Shown: piece by piece, positions 47,628 through 55,707 of the stretch | Layout of the letters: every line of letters starts with the position of its first letter | Numbering within the stretch: the stretch's first letter is position 1 | NCBI GenBank assembly: GCA_001296005.1 | Contig: LJHR01000037.1 | Location: 1 to 64,000, forward strand | Length of the DNA stretch: 64,000 nt | Origin: an alpha proteobacterium AAP38 | GTDB taxonomy: Bacteria > Pseudomonadota > Alphaproteobacteria > Azospirillales > Azospirillaceae | Reading direction: 5' to 3' | Made by a program: the position numbers and the translations under genes | Notes under the pieces: generated by a model | The model's database searches: none | Told to the model about the DNA's origin: nothing | What the model saw: only the letters and a program-made list of their open reading frames with translations

Positions 47628-48296
47628 CTACGATGCCTCCGCCTGCGTCTCCACAACCGGCGCCAGGGCCAGCTTGCTCGCCACGATGGCGGCCTGGGTA
47701 CGGCTGACCACGCCCAACCGGCGCAGGATCACCGTGACATGCGCCTTCACAGTGGTTTCCACCACGCCCATCTCATACGCGATCTGTTTGTTCAGCTTGC
47801 CCTCCGCGATACCGGCCAGCACGCGCAGCTGCTGCGGCGTCAGGCCCGCCACGCGGGCGGCCATGTCGGCATCGGCCACGGGGGCCTGGGCATGGGCCGG
47901 CGTGCCGGCACTGGGCAGCCAGACGGCCCCGTCCAGAACGGCGCGGATGGCGTCGCCGATATGGGTGATGGGCGCTGATTTCGGCACGAAACCCGCAGCA
48001 CCATATTCCATGGCGCGGTGAATGGTGGCCGCATCCTCGGATGCCGACACCACGATGATCGGAATGGTCGGATGTTCGTTGCGCAGAAGCGCCAGACCGA
48101 TCAGCCCGTTCATGCCCGGCATATGCAGGTCCAGCAGGATGGTGTCGATGGCCGGCTCGCGCTTCAGCACGGCCTCCACATCGCCGAAACTGGCCGCCTC
48201 CACGGTCGTCAGGTCGGGCATGGTGCCCGCCACCGACTGGCACAGGGCTGCACGCATCAATGGATGGTCGTCGGCCACAAGCACCCGGATCGACAT
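47628..48296 (-). CDS. LuxR-type response regulator, CrbR/ErdR-like
   Basis: The 222-residue protein has a receiver (IRVLVADDHPLMRAAL; phospho-acceptor in ILLDLHMPGMNG; Lys in GFVPKSA) and a LuxR HTH (LTPQQLRVLAGIAEGKLNKQ, then VVETTVKAHVTVILRRLGV). 'GKLNKQIAYE' and 'SRTQAAIVASKL' are typical of ErdR/CrbR, which together with an SSS-type kinase activate acetyl-CoA synthetase and acetate permease genes. The fitting kinase is at 33923. The start 48296 is chosen at the receiver; the frame runs open to 48428. It is next to an MHS carrier gene on the same strand. Confidence 0.85.
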   Translation of the reverse strand: MSIRVLVADDHPLMRAALCQSVAGTMPDLTTVEAASFGDVEAVLKREPAIDTILLDLHMPGMNGLIGLALLRNEHPTIPIIVVSASEDAATIHRAMEYGAAGFVPKSAPITHIGDAIRAVLDGAVWLPSAGTPAHAQAPVADADMAARVAGLTPQQLRVLAGIAEGKLNKQIAYEMGVVETTVKAHVTVILRRLGVVSRTQAAIVASKLALAPVVETQAEAS

Positions 48297-48396
48297 CTGT
48301 TCCGCCCCTCCCGCAATTGTCCCCGTGGCTGTTCCGCCACTGTTGTTAACCACCGATTCAATGCCCTTCACGCCCGCGACGCAAGCACGCTTTTGA

Positions 48397-48434
48397 CAAA
48401 AAAGAATATGGCGGGTGGTTTTCACCACCCGCCA
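48397..48434 (-). terminator. Rho-independent terminator of the MHS transporter gene
   Basis: GGCGGGTGGT-TTTC-ACCACCCGCC forms a perfect 10-bp stem. On the minus strand it is followed by ATATTCTTTTTTG. It lies about 40 bases past the stop. Confidence 0.88.
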
Positions 48435-48471
48435 AGGCTTTCAGGGGGAAATCGCAACCACCGACCGATGA

Positions 48472-50184
48472 TCAATCATCGGCGTAGATGTCGATATCCT
48501 TGGTTTCCTTCACGAACAGCATGCCGATGACCAGCGTGCCTGCCGCGATGATGATCGGGTACCAGAGACCGGAATAGATGTCGCCAGTGGCCGCCACGAT
48601 GGCCAGGCTGGTGGTCGGCAAGAACCCGCCGAACCAGCCATTGCCGATGTGATAGGGCAGCGACATGGAGGTGTAGCGGATGCGGGTGGGGAACATTTCC
48701 ACCAGCATGGCGGCGATGGGGCCGTACACCATGGTGACATAGATGACCAGGATGGTCAGCAGCAGCACCAACATGGGCTTGTTGATGGCCGCATTGTCAG
48801 CCTTGGCCGGGTAGCCGGCGGCGACCAGCGCGTCACCGACAGCCTTGGTGAAGGCGGCACCGGCGGCCTTCGGGTCAGCCGGGGCGGCGGACGGGCCATG
48901 GCCCAGGTTTACTTCCGTCTTGGTGACAACACCGCTGCCATCATAGCTCTCGATGCTGACGCCACCCACCCGGATCTGGGCGATGGTGCCGGCGGGGGCG
49001 GCCTCGTTGCTGTACGGAATGCCCTTGGCCACCAGGGCCGACTTGGCGATATCGCAGCTGCTGGTGAACTTGGCCGTCGCGGTCGGGTTGAACTGGAACG
49101 AGCATTCGTTGGGGTCGGCAACCACGACCACGGGGGAGGTGGCGACCGCCGTTTCCAGCGCAGGGTTGGCGAAATGGGTGATGGCCTTGAACAGCGGGAA
49201 GTAGGTGATGATGGCCAGCACCAGACCCGCCATGATGATGGGCTTGCGACCGATCTTGTCCGACAGGCTGCCGAAGAAGATGAAGAAGGGCGTGCCGATG
49301 GCCAGCGCGACCGCGATCAGGATGTTGGCCGTAAACGCATCAACCTTCAGGATGGAGGTCAGGAAGAACAGGGCATAGAACTGACCCGTGTACCAGACCA
49401 CCGCCTGACCGGCGACCAGGCCGAACAGCGCCAGGATGACGACCTTCAGATTCTTCCAGTTGCCGAACGCTTCGGTCAGCGGCGCCTTGGAATGCTTACC
49501 CTCTTCCTTCATCTTCACGAAGGCCGGGCTTTCATTCAGCATCAGGCGGATCCAGACGGAAATGCCCAGCAGGACGATGGAGATCAGGAACGGGATACGC
49601 CAGCCCCAGTTCTCGAAGTCTTCCACCGACATCGACGTGCGGCAGGCCAGGATGATCAGCAGCGACAAGAACAGGCCCAGCGTCGCCGTGGTCTGGATCC
49701 AGGCGGTGTAATTGCCGCGCCGTCCATGGGGTGCATGCTCGGCCACATATGTCGCCGCACCGCCATATTCACCGCCCAGCGCCAGACCCTGCAACAGGCG
49801 CAGGACGATCAGGATGACCGGGGCGGCAATGCCGATGCTGGCATAATTGGGCAGGATACCGACGATGAAGGTCGAGGCGCCCATGATCAGGATGGTAACA
49901 AGGAAGGTATATTTGCGGCCGATCATGTCGCCCAGGCGACCGAACACCAGCGCACCGAACGGACGCACGAAGAAACCGGCGGCAAAGGCCAGCAGCGCGA
50001 AGATCAGGCCGGCGGTGGGGTTCACGCCGGAGAAGAACTGCTTGGCGATGACGGCTGCGAGCGAGCCGTACAGGTAGAAATCATACCATTCGAACACGGT
50101 GCCAAGCGAAGAGGCGAAGATCACCTTCTTCTCTTCCTTGGTCATCGGGGCTGGTGCCGCCCCGCCCACTGCCACATTAGCCAT
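48472..50184 (-). CDS. MHS-family MFS transporter with a large periplasmic insert
   Basis: The 570-residue protein shows the metabolite:H+ symporter pattern: GTVFEWYDFYLYGSLA at helix 1, FFVRPFGALVFGRLGDMIGRK, and LQGLALGGEYGGAATYVAEH. MHS carriers move dicarboxylates, proline, betaine, shikimate or similar acids. About 130 extra residues (about 335-465) split the second half. They contain two cysteines (NECSFQFN and SSCDIAK), are rich in Ala/Gly/Pro and must face the periplasm. The gene stands upstream of the CrbR-like regulator, so a short-chain acid may be the substrate. GGGAGG precedes ATG 50184. Confidence 0.85.
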   Translation of the reverse strand: MANVAVGGAAPAPMTKEEKKVIFASSLGTVFEWYDFYLYGSLAAVIAKQFFSGVNPTAGLIFALLAFAAGFFVRPFGALVFGRLGDMIGRKYTFLVTILIMGASTFIVGILPNYASIGIAAPVILIVLRLLQGLALGGEYGGAATYVAEHAPHGRRGNYTAWIQTTATLGLFLSLLIILACRTSMSVEDFENWGWRIPFLISIVLLGISVWIRLMLNESPAFVKMKEEGKHSKAPLTEAFGNWKNLKVVILALFGLVAGQAVVWYTGQFYALFFLTSILKVDAFTANILIAVALAIGTPFFIFFGSLSDKIGRKPIIMAGLVLAIITYFPLFKAITHFANPALETAVATSPVVVVADPNECSFQFNPTATAKFTSSCDIAKSALVAKGIPYSNEAAPAGTIAQIRVGGVSIESYDGSGVVTKTEVNLGHGPSAAPADPKAAGAAFTKAVGDALVAAGYPAKADNAAINKPMLVLLLTILVIYVTMVYGPIAAMLVEMFPTRIRYTSMSLPYHIGNGWFGGFLPTTSLAIVAATGDIYSGLWYPIIIAAGTLVIGMLFVKETKDIDIYADD

Positions 50185-50410
50185 GTGCCCTCCCTTTTGC
50201 GCATATCGGCGACAAACGGACCGGCCCCGGCGATATTATGCGCCGCCCGCCGGGCAGCCTGTTATGGGCGTCCGGGTCGATCCTTGAGGTTTCCACGATG
50301 GGACAGGCGGAAGGTTAACGCAGCCCCGACCTTGGTCGCTTCGACCTTGGTCCAGAAGCTTGAAACCATTAGCTAATTTGTGCAGCGCAACAAGCGGGGC
50401 GTTAACGGAT
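50185..50410. other. Promoter region of the MHS transporter gene
   Basis: No reading frame with coding character is present here. It holds the upstream region of the transporter and borders repeat B. No operator could be named. Confidence 0.4.
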
Positions 50411-50518
50411 AAGGCCAAGGGTCATCAATCGTGACCTTTGGCACGGCGGCGACCGCCGCCGCGCGGCACGTGCCGCGTGAAGCCAAGCCAACGGATGTTG
50501 GCGCCGGCGCCTGAGGAA
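50411..50518. repeat. Dispersed repeat family B, copy 2
   Basis: GCCAAGGGTCA-TCAATCG-TGACCTTTGGC (one G-T pair) replaces the left hairpin of copy 1. The GCGGCGACCGCCGCCGC core, GCCAAC-GGAT-GTTGGC and GCCGGCGCCTGAGG are kept. It lies 10 bases behind the GAF gene stop. Confidence 0.85.
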
Positions 50519-50527
50519 CAGAAAAAG

Positions 50528-51037
50528 CTAACCCCGCCTCCGGCTCTCGATATGCAGGTCGAAGGCCACCCCCAGCATGATGGCCATCTGTTCCAGATAG
50601 GCGGCATCCGGGTCCGACCACAGGCGCTTGCGGCCCCCCTGTTCACAGCACAGCACAGCCACGGCCCGCCCGCCCGTGGAGACGACATGGTCCAGAAGCG
50701 AGCGTACATCGCGTTGCAGCAGATAATTCTTCAGGCACGCGGTCGCGGGATGGGTCATGGCATCATCGGCCACCACGCGCTTTTCGCGGCGCAGCGCCTC
50801 GAAATAGGGGGCGCTGTCGGCCTCGCGCAGTTTGGTGCCGCGCAGGACGCGGGCGTCGCGGGCATCATAAAGGGCGGCACATTCGATGGCCTGGCCATCG
50901 CCCTCATCAAAAAACCAGACGCTGCCGCTGCTGACGCCCAGATCCTCGACAATGTCCCGGCAGGCCGCCTCGAACACGGGGGGCAAATCCTCGGCCCGCC
51001 CGCGAAACGCCGCCAGGGCCGACCGCAAATGCCGCAT
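50528..51037 (-). CDS. GAF-domain protein
   Basis: The 169-residue soluble protein is almost wholly one GAF domain: SSGSVWFFDEGDGQAIECAA, LLDHVVSTGGRAVAVLCCEQ and ERRRG-type end (SRRRG). GAF domains bind small ligands or act in dimerisation. No output domain is attached. ATG 51037 has GGAGG five bases ahead; the frame is open to 51100. It follows the ParB-like gene by 76 bases on the same strand. Function unknown. Confidence 0.75.
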   Translation of the reverse strand: MRHLRSALAAFRGRAEDLPPVFEAACRDIVEDLGVSSGSVWFFDEGDGQAIECAALYDARDARVLRGTKLREADSAPYFEALRREKRVVADDAMTHPATACLKNYLLQRDVRSLLDHVVSTGGRAVAVLCCEQGGRKRLWSDPDAAYLEQMAIMLGVAFDLHIESRRRG

Positions 51038-51113
51038 GCACGCCTCCGCCGCCCATCCCGTACACAAGAATGCTGGGGCCGCGACGTTGCGGCAATGCAA
51101 TTATTGAACGGGA

Positions 51114-51932
51114 TCAGCCCATCAGAGCGCTGATACGCCGCGACAGGGCGGCCAGATGCGCGCGCTGCCCGTCGGTCAGGCCCGATGGCCCCACTTTCAG
51201 CTGTTCCAGCGCCGTGACGGTGCGGTCCACGTGGCGCAGGGCCACCGTCACCTTGTCGCTGGACAGGCCTGCCGTGGCCGGGTTGGCGGGGGCGTTGCCC
51301 GCCTTCTCGGCGCGAATCGCGCGCACTGTCAGCGATCCCTGACAGGCGCGGTCCCACAGCGCCATCTGGCGTTCGGGCTCATCGATGGTGGCCAGTTCGA
51401 CCAGCATGGAGCGCGAAATCTGCCGCTCATGCTGCGGGTAGGTTTTCAGGATGTCCGGATGCAGGGTCAGCAGGCGCAGCGTGGAACTGATCTGCCCCTG
51501 GGTGCGACCGATGGCCCGGCCCAGCGCGTCCTGCGTGTAATGATGCTTGTCCATCAGGCGCTGCAACGCGCCCGCCTCTTCCAGGGCGTTCAGTTCCTGG
51601 CGCTGCAAATTCTCGATCAAGCTGATCTCATCGACATCGCCCGCCGTGACCAGAACGGGCAGCCAGTCCCAGCCCAGCTTGCGCGCCGCGCGCCAGCGCC
51701 GTTCGCCGGCCACGATGTCGTAAAGCCCCAGCTCCCCTTCCGCCACCCGCACCAGCAGCGGGTGCAGGATGCCGACGCGCGCCATGCTGCCGGCCAGTTC
51801 GTCCAGCGCTTCCAGATCGAAATATTTGCGCGGCTGGTCGGGCCGGGGCCGCAAGCGGTCGATGGCCAGTGACAGGATCAACGGCGGGCCGGGCACGGCT
51901 TCATCGGGATAGGTAGACATGGCTTCTGGCAT
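51114..51932 (-). CDS. Orphan ParB/Spo0J/Noc-family protein
   Basis: The 272-residue protein has the N-terminal ParB nuclease-like domain with LRPRPDQPRKYFD (box I) and YDIVAGERRWRAARKLGW (box II, CTP-binding motif GERRWRA). ENLQRQELNALEEA and an HTH with ALGRAIGRTQGQISSTLRLL follow. No parA gene and no parS-like cluster were found nearby. It may act like Noc or as a transcription factor, or belong to a secondary replicon. An alternative start is 51920. The next gene upstream on the same strand encodes an HTH protein. Confidence 0.85.
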   Translation of the reverse strand: MPEAMSTYPDEAVPGPPLILSLAIDRLRPRPDQPRKYFDLEALDELAGSMARVGILHPLLVRVAEGELGLYDIVAGERRWRAARKLGWDWLPVLVTAGDVDEISLIENLQRQELNALEEAGALQRLMDKHHYTQDALGRAIGRTQGQISSTLRLLTLHPDILKTYPQHERQISRSMLVELATIDEPERQMALWDRACQGSLTVRAIRAEKAGNAPANPATAGLSSDKVTVALRHVDRTVTALEQLKVGPSGLTDGQRAHLAALSRRISALMG

Positions 51933-51971
51933 TAGATCAATCGCACCCGCGGGTCAATGCGGGCGCATGCC

Positions 51972-52622
51972 TCACGACACAAGGCAATCCAGCGGCGTGA
52001 AAACCGGCAGGGCGGGCAGCGACATATAGGCCGACGGCGTCACCGTGCGGCGTTCATAGATGCAGACCGGCGTGCCATCGGCCAGCTTCATGGGCACCCA
52101 GCGGGTCAGGGCATGGCGCACCGTCATGCCCCCCTGCACATATTGCAGCCAGATCATGCGGACGGTGGCCACCGCCATCTCCCCGCCAAAGAACCGCCCC
52201 TGGGCGTTCAGCATAGCGTCGATCTCCGCCGTCAGGTCGGCCTGCTGCTGGGTACGATTGGCAAAAAACACATCACGACCGAACGGCTGATCGGCGACCA
52301 GCGTATCGCTGACTTCCAGAATACGGCTGGGCTTGCCGGCCAGGGGATCGCGGTCGGTGCGGAACACATGGCGCGGGGCCTTGCCATGCCGGATTTGCGA
52401 ACACAGGTCCGCCGTGCCCACCGGCTGTTCCAGAAGATCGCGAACCAGACGCTGTGCCGACAGATCGGGCATATCAGCGCCACTTTCCCAGCGGTGAAGG
52501 GTGCTGGGCGGGACCTTCAGCTGGGCCGCCATCTGGGCAAAGGTCCAGAACCGGGTGCCGCGCACCAGACGCAGCATCTCCGGCCAACAGACCTTATCGC
52601 TTGCAACCAATTGCCCTTGCAT
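51972..52622 (-). CDS. HTH (XRE-like) DNA-binding protein with unknown C-terminal domain
   Basis: The 216-residue protein has an N-terminal helix-turn-helix (TFAQMAAQLKVPPSTLHRWE, about residues 27-46). About 120 residues follow of a mixed alpha/beta domain (SRILEVSDTLVADQPFGRDV, then RMIWLQYVQGGMTVRHALTR), reminiscent of PAS-like sensor folds, though not clearly one. It could sense a ligand and control the parB-like gene 39 bases downstream. GGGG precedes ATG 52622. Confidence 0.65.
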   Translation of the reverse strand: MQGQLVASDKVCWPEMLRLVRGTRFWTFAQMAAQLKVPPSTLHRWESGADMPDLSAQRLVRDLLEQPVGTADLCSQIRHGKAPRHVFRTDRDPLAGKPSRILEVSDTLVADQPFGRDVFFANRTQQQADLTAEIDAMLNAQGRFFGGEMAVATVRMIWLQYVQGGMTVRHALTRWVPMKLADGTPVCIYERRTVTPSAYMSLPALPVFTPLDCLVS

Positions 52623-52728
52623 GGTCCCCGGCGCGCCCTGTCACATCAGCAGTGATTATTACACTGATTCCAAACAGGGGACGAAGCGGGAAATAGGCGT
52701 GGTAAACAAAAAATGAAGCAGGCGCGCC

Positions 52729-52763
52729 GAAAACAAGGGGACGCCAAGGCAAGGCATCCCCTT
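52729..52763 (-). terminator. Terminator after the fix operon's last gene
   Basis: On the minus strand AAGGGGATGCC pairs with GGCGTCCCCTT (one T-G pair) around 7 bases, followed by GTTTTCGG. It starts 8 bases past the stop at 52771. Confidence 0.7.
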
Positions 52764-52770
52764 TTCCTTC

Positions 52771-52953
52771 TTATACCCTTTGCGTACCGTGCGGATAATC
52801 CTGGGCGATCAACCAGAAATTCAGCGCGACTCCGAACAGGCAGAACAGCATCCCGCCCAGGAACATGCCCAGATCCTTGGCGCCCGCCGCCAGGAACAGA
52901 CCCACAAAGCCGAGCACAACGCCCAACAGGCGCAACGAAACGTTACCGATCAT
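52771..52953 (-). CDS. Small two-helix membrane protein
   Basis: A 60-residue protein with two hydrophobic helices (LLGVVLGFVGLFLAAGA and FLGGMLFCLFGVALNFWLIA). I do not know a name for it. AGGAGAG precedes ATG 52953. It comes after ccoS on the same strand with repeat C between, and is followed by a terminator, so it probably ends the fixGHIS unit. A role in cbb3 oxidase assembly is only suggested by place. Confidence 0.65.
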   Translation of the reverse strand: MIGNVSLRLLGVVLGFVGLFLAAGAKDLGMFLGGMLFCLFGVALNFWLIAQDYPHGTQRV

Positions 52954-52965
52954 GATACTCTCCTA

Positions 52966-53030
52966 TTAGAGTGTGATCGGTTTAAATGGATTCATTTAAA
53001 CCGTGAATCACACGACGGAACAAACTCTAA
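52966..53030. repeat. Dispersed repeat family C, copy 2
   Basis: TTAGAGT-GTGTGAT-CGGTTTAAATG pairs with CATTTAAACCG, ATCACAC and ACTCTAA, the same three helices as at 27317. Two base pairs of the inner stem differ from copy 1 and both are compensated. The right end supplies the TAG stop of ccoS. Confidence 0.85.
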
Positions 53031-53209
53031 CCACCCGTTTTCGGGTGGGGTGGGCTGGGCGGCAGGGGCCGCTCATCATCGAACAGGACGCGGGCACCGG
53101 CCCCGTCCAGGTCTTCGAACTGTCCGCTGCGCACGGACCACAGAAAGGCCAGAAGACCGATCAGGCCCATGCCCAGCGCGATGGGGATCAGGAACAGCAG
53201 GCTGGTCAT
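53027..53209 (-). CDS. ccoS: cbb3 oxidase assembly protein CcoS
   Basis: The 60-residue protein has one helix (LLFLIPIALGMGLIGLLAFL) followed by the CcoS pattern WSVRSGQFEDLDGAGARVLFD, split here around residue 30. It is needed for maturation of the cbb3 oxidase haem/copper centre. The ATG overlaps the fixI stop (ATGA). Its stop codon TAG is the end of repeat C, so the Pro-rich tail DERPLPPSPPHPKTGG may be partly a late extension. Confidence 0.88.
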   Translation of the reverse strand: MTSLLFLIPIALGMGLIGLLAFLWSVRSGQFEDLDGAGARVLFDDERPLPPSPPHPKTGG

Positions 53210-55707
53210 CCACGCATCTCCCTTGGTGCTGTTTTAGGCTGACCGGAAACAGTACCGGCGGCGACCGCCGCCGCGCGGCCCGTGCCGCGTCGCCCAAGCT
53301 GCGGATGCAGCGCCGGCGCTTGAGGAAAACGCAAAGGTGCCCCCGACAACCTCAGCGCATTGCCCAGCACCACCAGCGAGGAGGAGGACATGGCCAGTGC
53401 CGCGATCAGCGGTGTGGCATGGCCCAGCATGGCGATGGGCACCGCGCACAGGTTATAGAGCAGCGAGAAACCCAGGTTCTGCAGCACCAGCCGGTCGGCC
53501 TTGCGCGCCACCGTCAAAAGCTCTGCCAGCGGGGCCAGAAGGTCACCCTGGAACACGGCATCGGCGGCGGTCTGCGCCACATCCACGGCACTGCCGGGGG
53601 AGGCAGAGACATCCGCCGCCGACAGGGCCGCCGCATCGTTCAGCCCATCGCCGACCATCAGGACATGGCGGCCCTCATCCTTCATCGCGGCCAGCGCCGC
53701 TGCCTTGCCCGCCGGGTCCACGCCGGCCCGCCAGTCTGTAATGCCCAGGCGGGCCGCCATGGCGGCCACCACCGGTTCCCGGTCGCCGGAAATCAGGGCC
53801 AGCCGGTATCCCTTGCGGCGCAGGGTCGCCACCACGGTCACGGCATCGGCACGCGGCGCATCGGCAAAGGTGAAGCGCCGTGGCTGCCAGCCAGGACGCG
53901 CCAGCCACAGTTCCGGCCCCTCGATGATGCTCCCCGGCACGCTGACCGGCCCGACAAAGCCGCGCCGGCCCAGGCGCACCATACCGTCCGGCCCCTGCCA
54001 TTCCAGGCCGGCCCCCGGCACCTCCCGCACGCCGTCGGCCACCGGTCCCGGCCCTGCGGCCCGCGCGATGGCACGCGACAGCGGATGCCGGCTGGCCCGC
54101 GCCAGTGTGGCCGCCAGTTCCAGGTCCGCCGCATCGCGGTCCCCATCGGGCAGAAGGTCGGGCCGGCCCAGGGTCAGCGTGCCTGTCTTGTCAAAGACAA
54201 TGGTATCCACCTTGGCCAGCCGCTCCAGCGCCGTGGCCGATTTCAGCAGGATGCCGCCGCGCAGCAGCCGCCCCGTCGCCACCACCTGCACCGCCGGTAC
54301 CGCCAGCGCCAGGGCGCAGGGGCAGGTGATGATCAGCACCGCCACCGCGATGAACAGCCCCTGCTGCCAGGCAATCCCCACGCCCAGCACCCAGGCCAGG
54401 AAGGTCGCCAGGGCGGCGGTATGGACCACGGGCGTATAGGCCCGCGCCACCCGGTCGGCCAGCGCCACATAGCGCGCGCGGCCCTGTTCGGCGGCCTCCA
54501 TCAACCGCACGATCTCGGCCAGCAAGGTGCCCTCACCCCGCGCGGTCACCGTCACGCGCAGCGGGGCCGACAGGTTGACCATGCCGGCAAACAGCGTGTC
54601 GCCGGGCCGCACCGGCTGTGGATGGCTTTCCCCGGTGACCAGCGAGGTGTCGATATCCGACACCCCGTCCGCCACGGCCCCATCCACCCCGATCCGCTCC
54701 CCCACCGCGACCAGGACCATGGCCCCCACCGGCACCTGCGCCGGGGCCGTGGGCACGGCCATGCCCGCCTCGTTCAGCATCATCACGGGTGCCCGGCCCA
54801 GTGCCAGCAGATGTTCTGCTGCACTCCGCGCCCGGCCCCGCGCACGCGCATCCAGAAACCGCCCCACCAGCAGGAAGAACAGCAGCATGACGGCGCCATC
54901 GAAATAGGCATGTTCCCCATGCCGCGCCGTCTCCCACAGGCTGACCGTGGTCGCCAGCGTCACGCCCAGAGAGATTGGCACATCCATATTGGTTCGCCCG
55001 GCCTTCAGCGCAGTGATGGCCGACCGGAAGAAGGGCCGCGCCGCATAGGCCACGACCGGCACGGCGATCAGGGCCGACAGCCAATGCATCAGGGTGCGCG
55101 TGGCATCGCCCATGCTGCCGGCATGGCCGGACCAGACCGACACCGACAGCAGCATGATATTCATCATGCCGAACCCGGCCACCGCCATGGCCCGCACCAG
55201 TTCACGTTCGGATTTCTTCTGCGGATCATCCGCCCCTTCTGTGCCCGCCACGGCGGGGCGATAGCCCAACCGCCGCACGATGCCGGCCAGATGCCCCGCC
55301 ATGTCCGGCGCACCCTCCCGCCACGTCACGGACAAGCGCCGCGTCGTCAGGTTCACGCGCGCCGCCGTCACGCCCGCTTCCCGGCGCAACGCACTTTCAA
55401 TCAGCCAGACACAGGCCCCACAGGTCACCCCATCCACGACCAGCCGCAGACACTGCGCCCCGTCCGGTAGCGTCTCCACCGCGCCCGACAGGTCCAGCGC
55501 CGCCGCCTCTTCTCCTGCCGGGGCCGGGGCATTGGCGTCGCGGCGCGCGTAATAGGCATCCAGCCCCAGATCATGGATCAGGGCATAGGCACCCGCGCAA
55601 CCGGTACAGCAGAAACGCTCCCCCGCCGCCACCGGCTGCCCGCAATGGATGCAGCCTATGTCATGTGCGTGATCGGTCACGATTACGGGGGATGTGGCGC
55701 GGGTCAT
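53206..55707 (-). CDS. fixI: Cu+-exporting P1B-type ATPase FixI/CcoI with repeat-encoded tail
   Basis: The 833-residue pump has an N-terminal CIHC/CTGCAG cluster, a heavy-metal domain (DGVTCGACVWLIE), eight helices with the ion motif ITCPCALALAVP, phosphorylation loop VFDKTGTLTLG and hinge MVGDGLNDAAALSAADV. It supplies copper for the cbb3 oxidase. The natural end seems to be near VVLGNALRLSGAP. The following PQAPALHPQLGRRGTGRAAA plus VAAG is a translated copy of repeat B. The frame then reaches SGQPKTAPREMRG and overlaps ccoS by ATGA. It is coupled to fixH by ATGA at 55704. Confidence 0.93.
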   Translation of the reverse strand: MTRATSPVIVTDHAHDIGCIHCGQPVAAGERFCCTGCAGAYALIHDLGLDAYYARRDANAPAPAGEEAAALDLSGAVETLPDGAQCLRLVVDGVTCGACVWLIESALRREAGVTAARVNLTTRRLSVTWREGAPDMAGHLAGIVRRLGYRPAVAGTEGADDPQKKSERELVRAMAVAGFGMMNIMLLSVSVWSGHAGSMGDATRTLMHWLSALIAVPVVAYAARPFFRSAITALKAGRTNMDVPISLGVTLATTVSLWETARHGEHAYFDGAVMLLFFLLVGRFLDARARGRARSAAEHLLALGRAPVMMLNEAGMAVPTAPAQVPVGAMVLVAVGERIGVDGAVADGVSDIDTSLVTGESHPQPVRPGDTLFAGMVNLSAPLRVTVTARGEGTLLAEIVRLMEAAEQGRARYVALADRVARAYTPVVHTAALATFLAWVLGVGIAWQQGLFIAVAVLIITCPCALALAVPAVQVVATGRLLRGGILLKSATALERLAKVDTIVFDKTGTLTLGRPDLLPDGDRDAADLELAATLARASRHPLSRAIARAAGPGPVADGVREVPGAGLEWQGPDGMVRLGRRGFVGPVSVPGSIIEGPELWLARPGWQPRRFTFADAPRADAVTVVATLRRKGYRLALISGDREPVVAAMAARLGITDWRAGVDPAGKAAALAAMKDEGRHVLMVGDGLNDAAALSAADVSASPGSAVDVAQTAADAVFQGDLLAPLAELLTVARKADRLVLQNLGFSLLYNLCAVPIAMLGHATPLIAALAMSSSSLVVLGNALRLSGAPLRFPQAPALHPQLGRRGTGRAAAVAAGTVSGQPKTAPREMRG
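53256..53325. repeat. Dispersed repeat family B, copy 3, inside fixI
   Basis: It shares CGGCGGCGACCGCCGCCG, GTGCCGCGT and GCCGGCGCTTGAGG with copies 1 and 2. The inner hairpin is GCTGC-GGAT-GCAGC instead of GCCAAC-GGAT-GTTGGC: different arms, same loop. It lies wholly within the fixI reading frame. Confidence 0.85.

Noticed and set aside
52780-55470. 896-codon plus-strand frame
   Set aside because: It is the complement of fixI and ccoS. The translation is Arg/His/Gln-rich, typical of such shadows.
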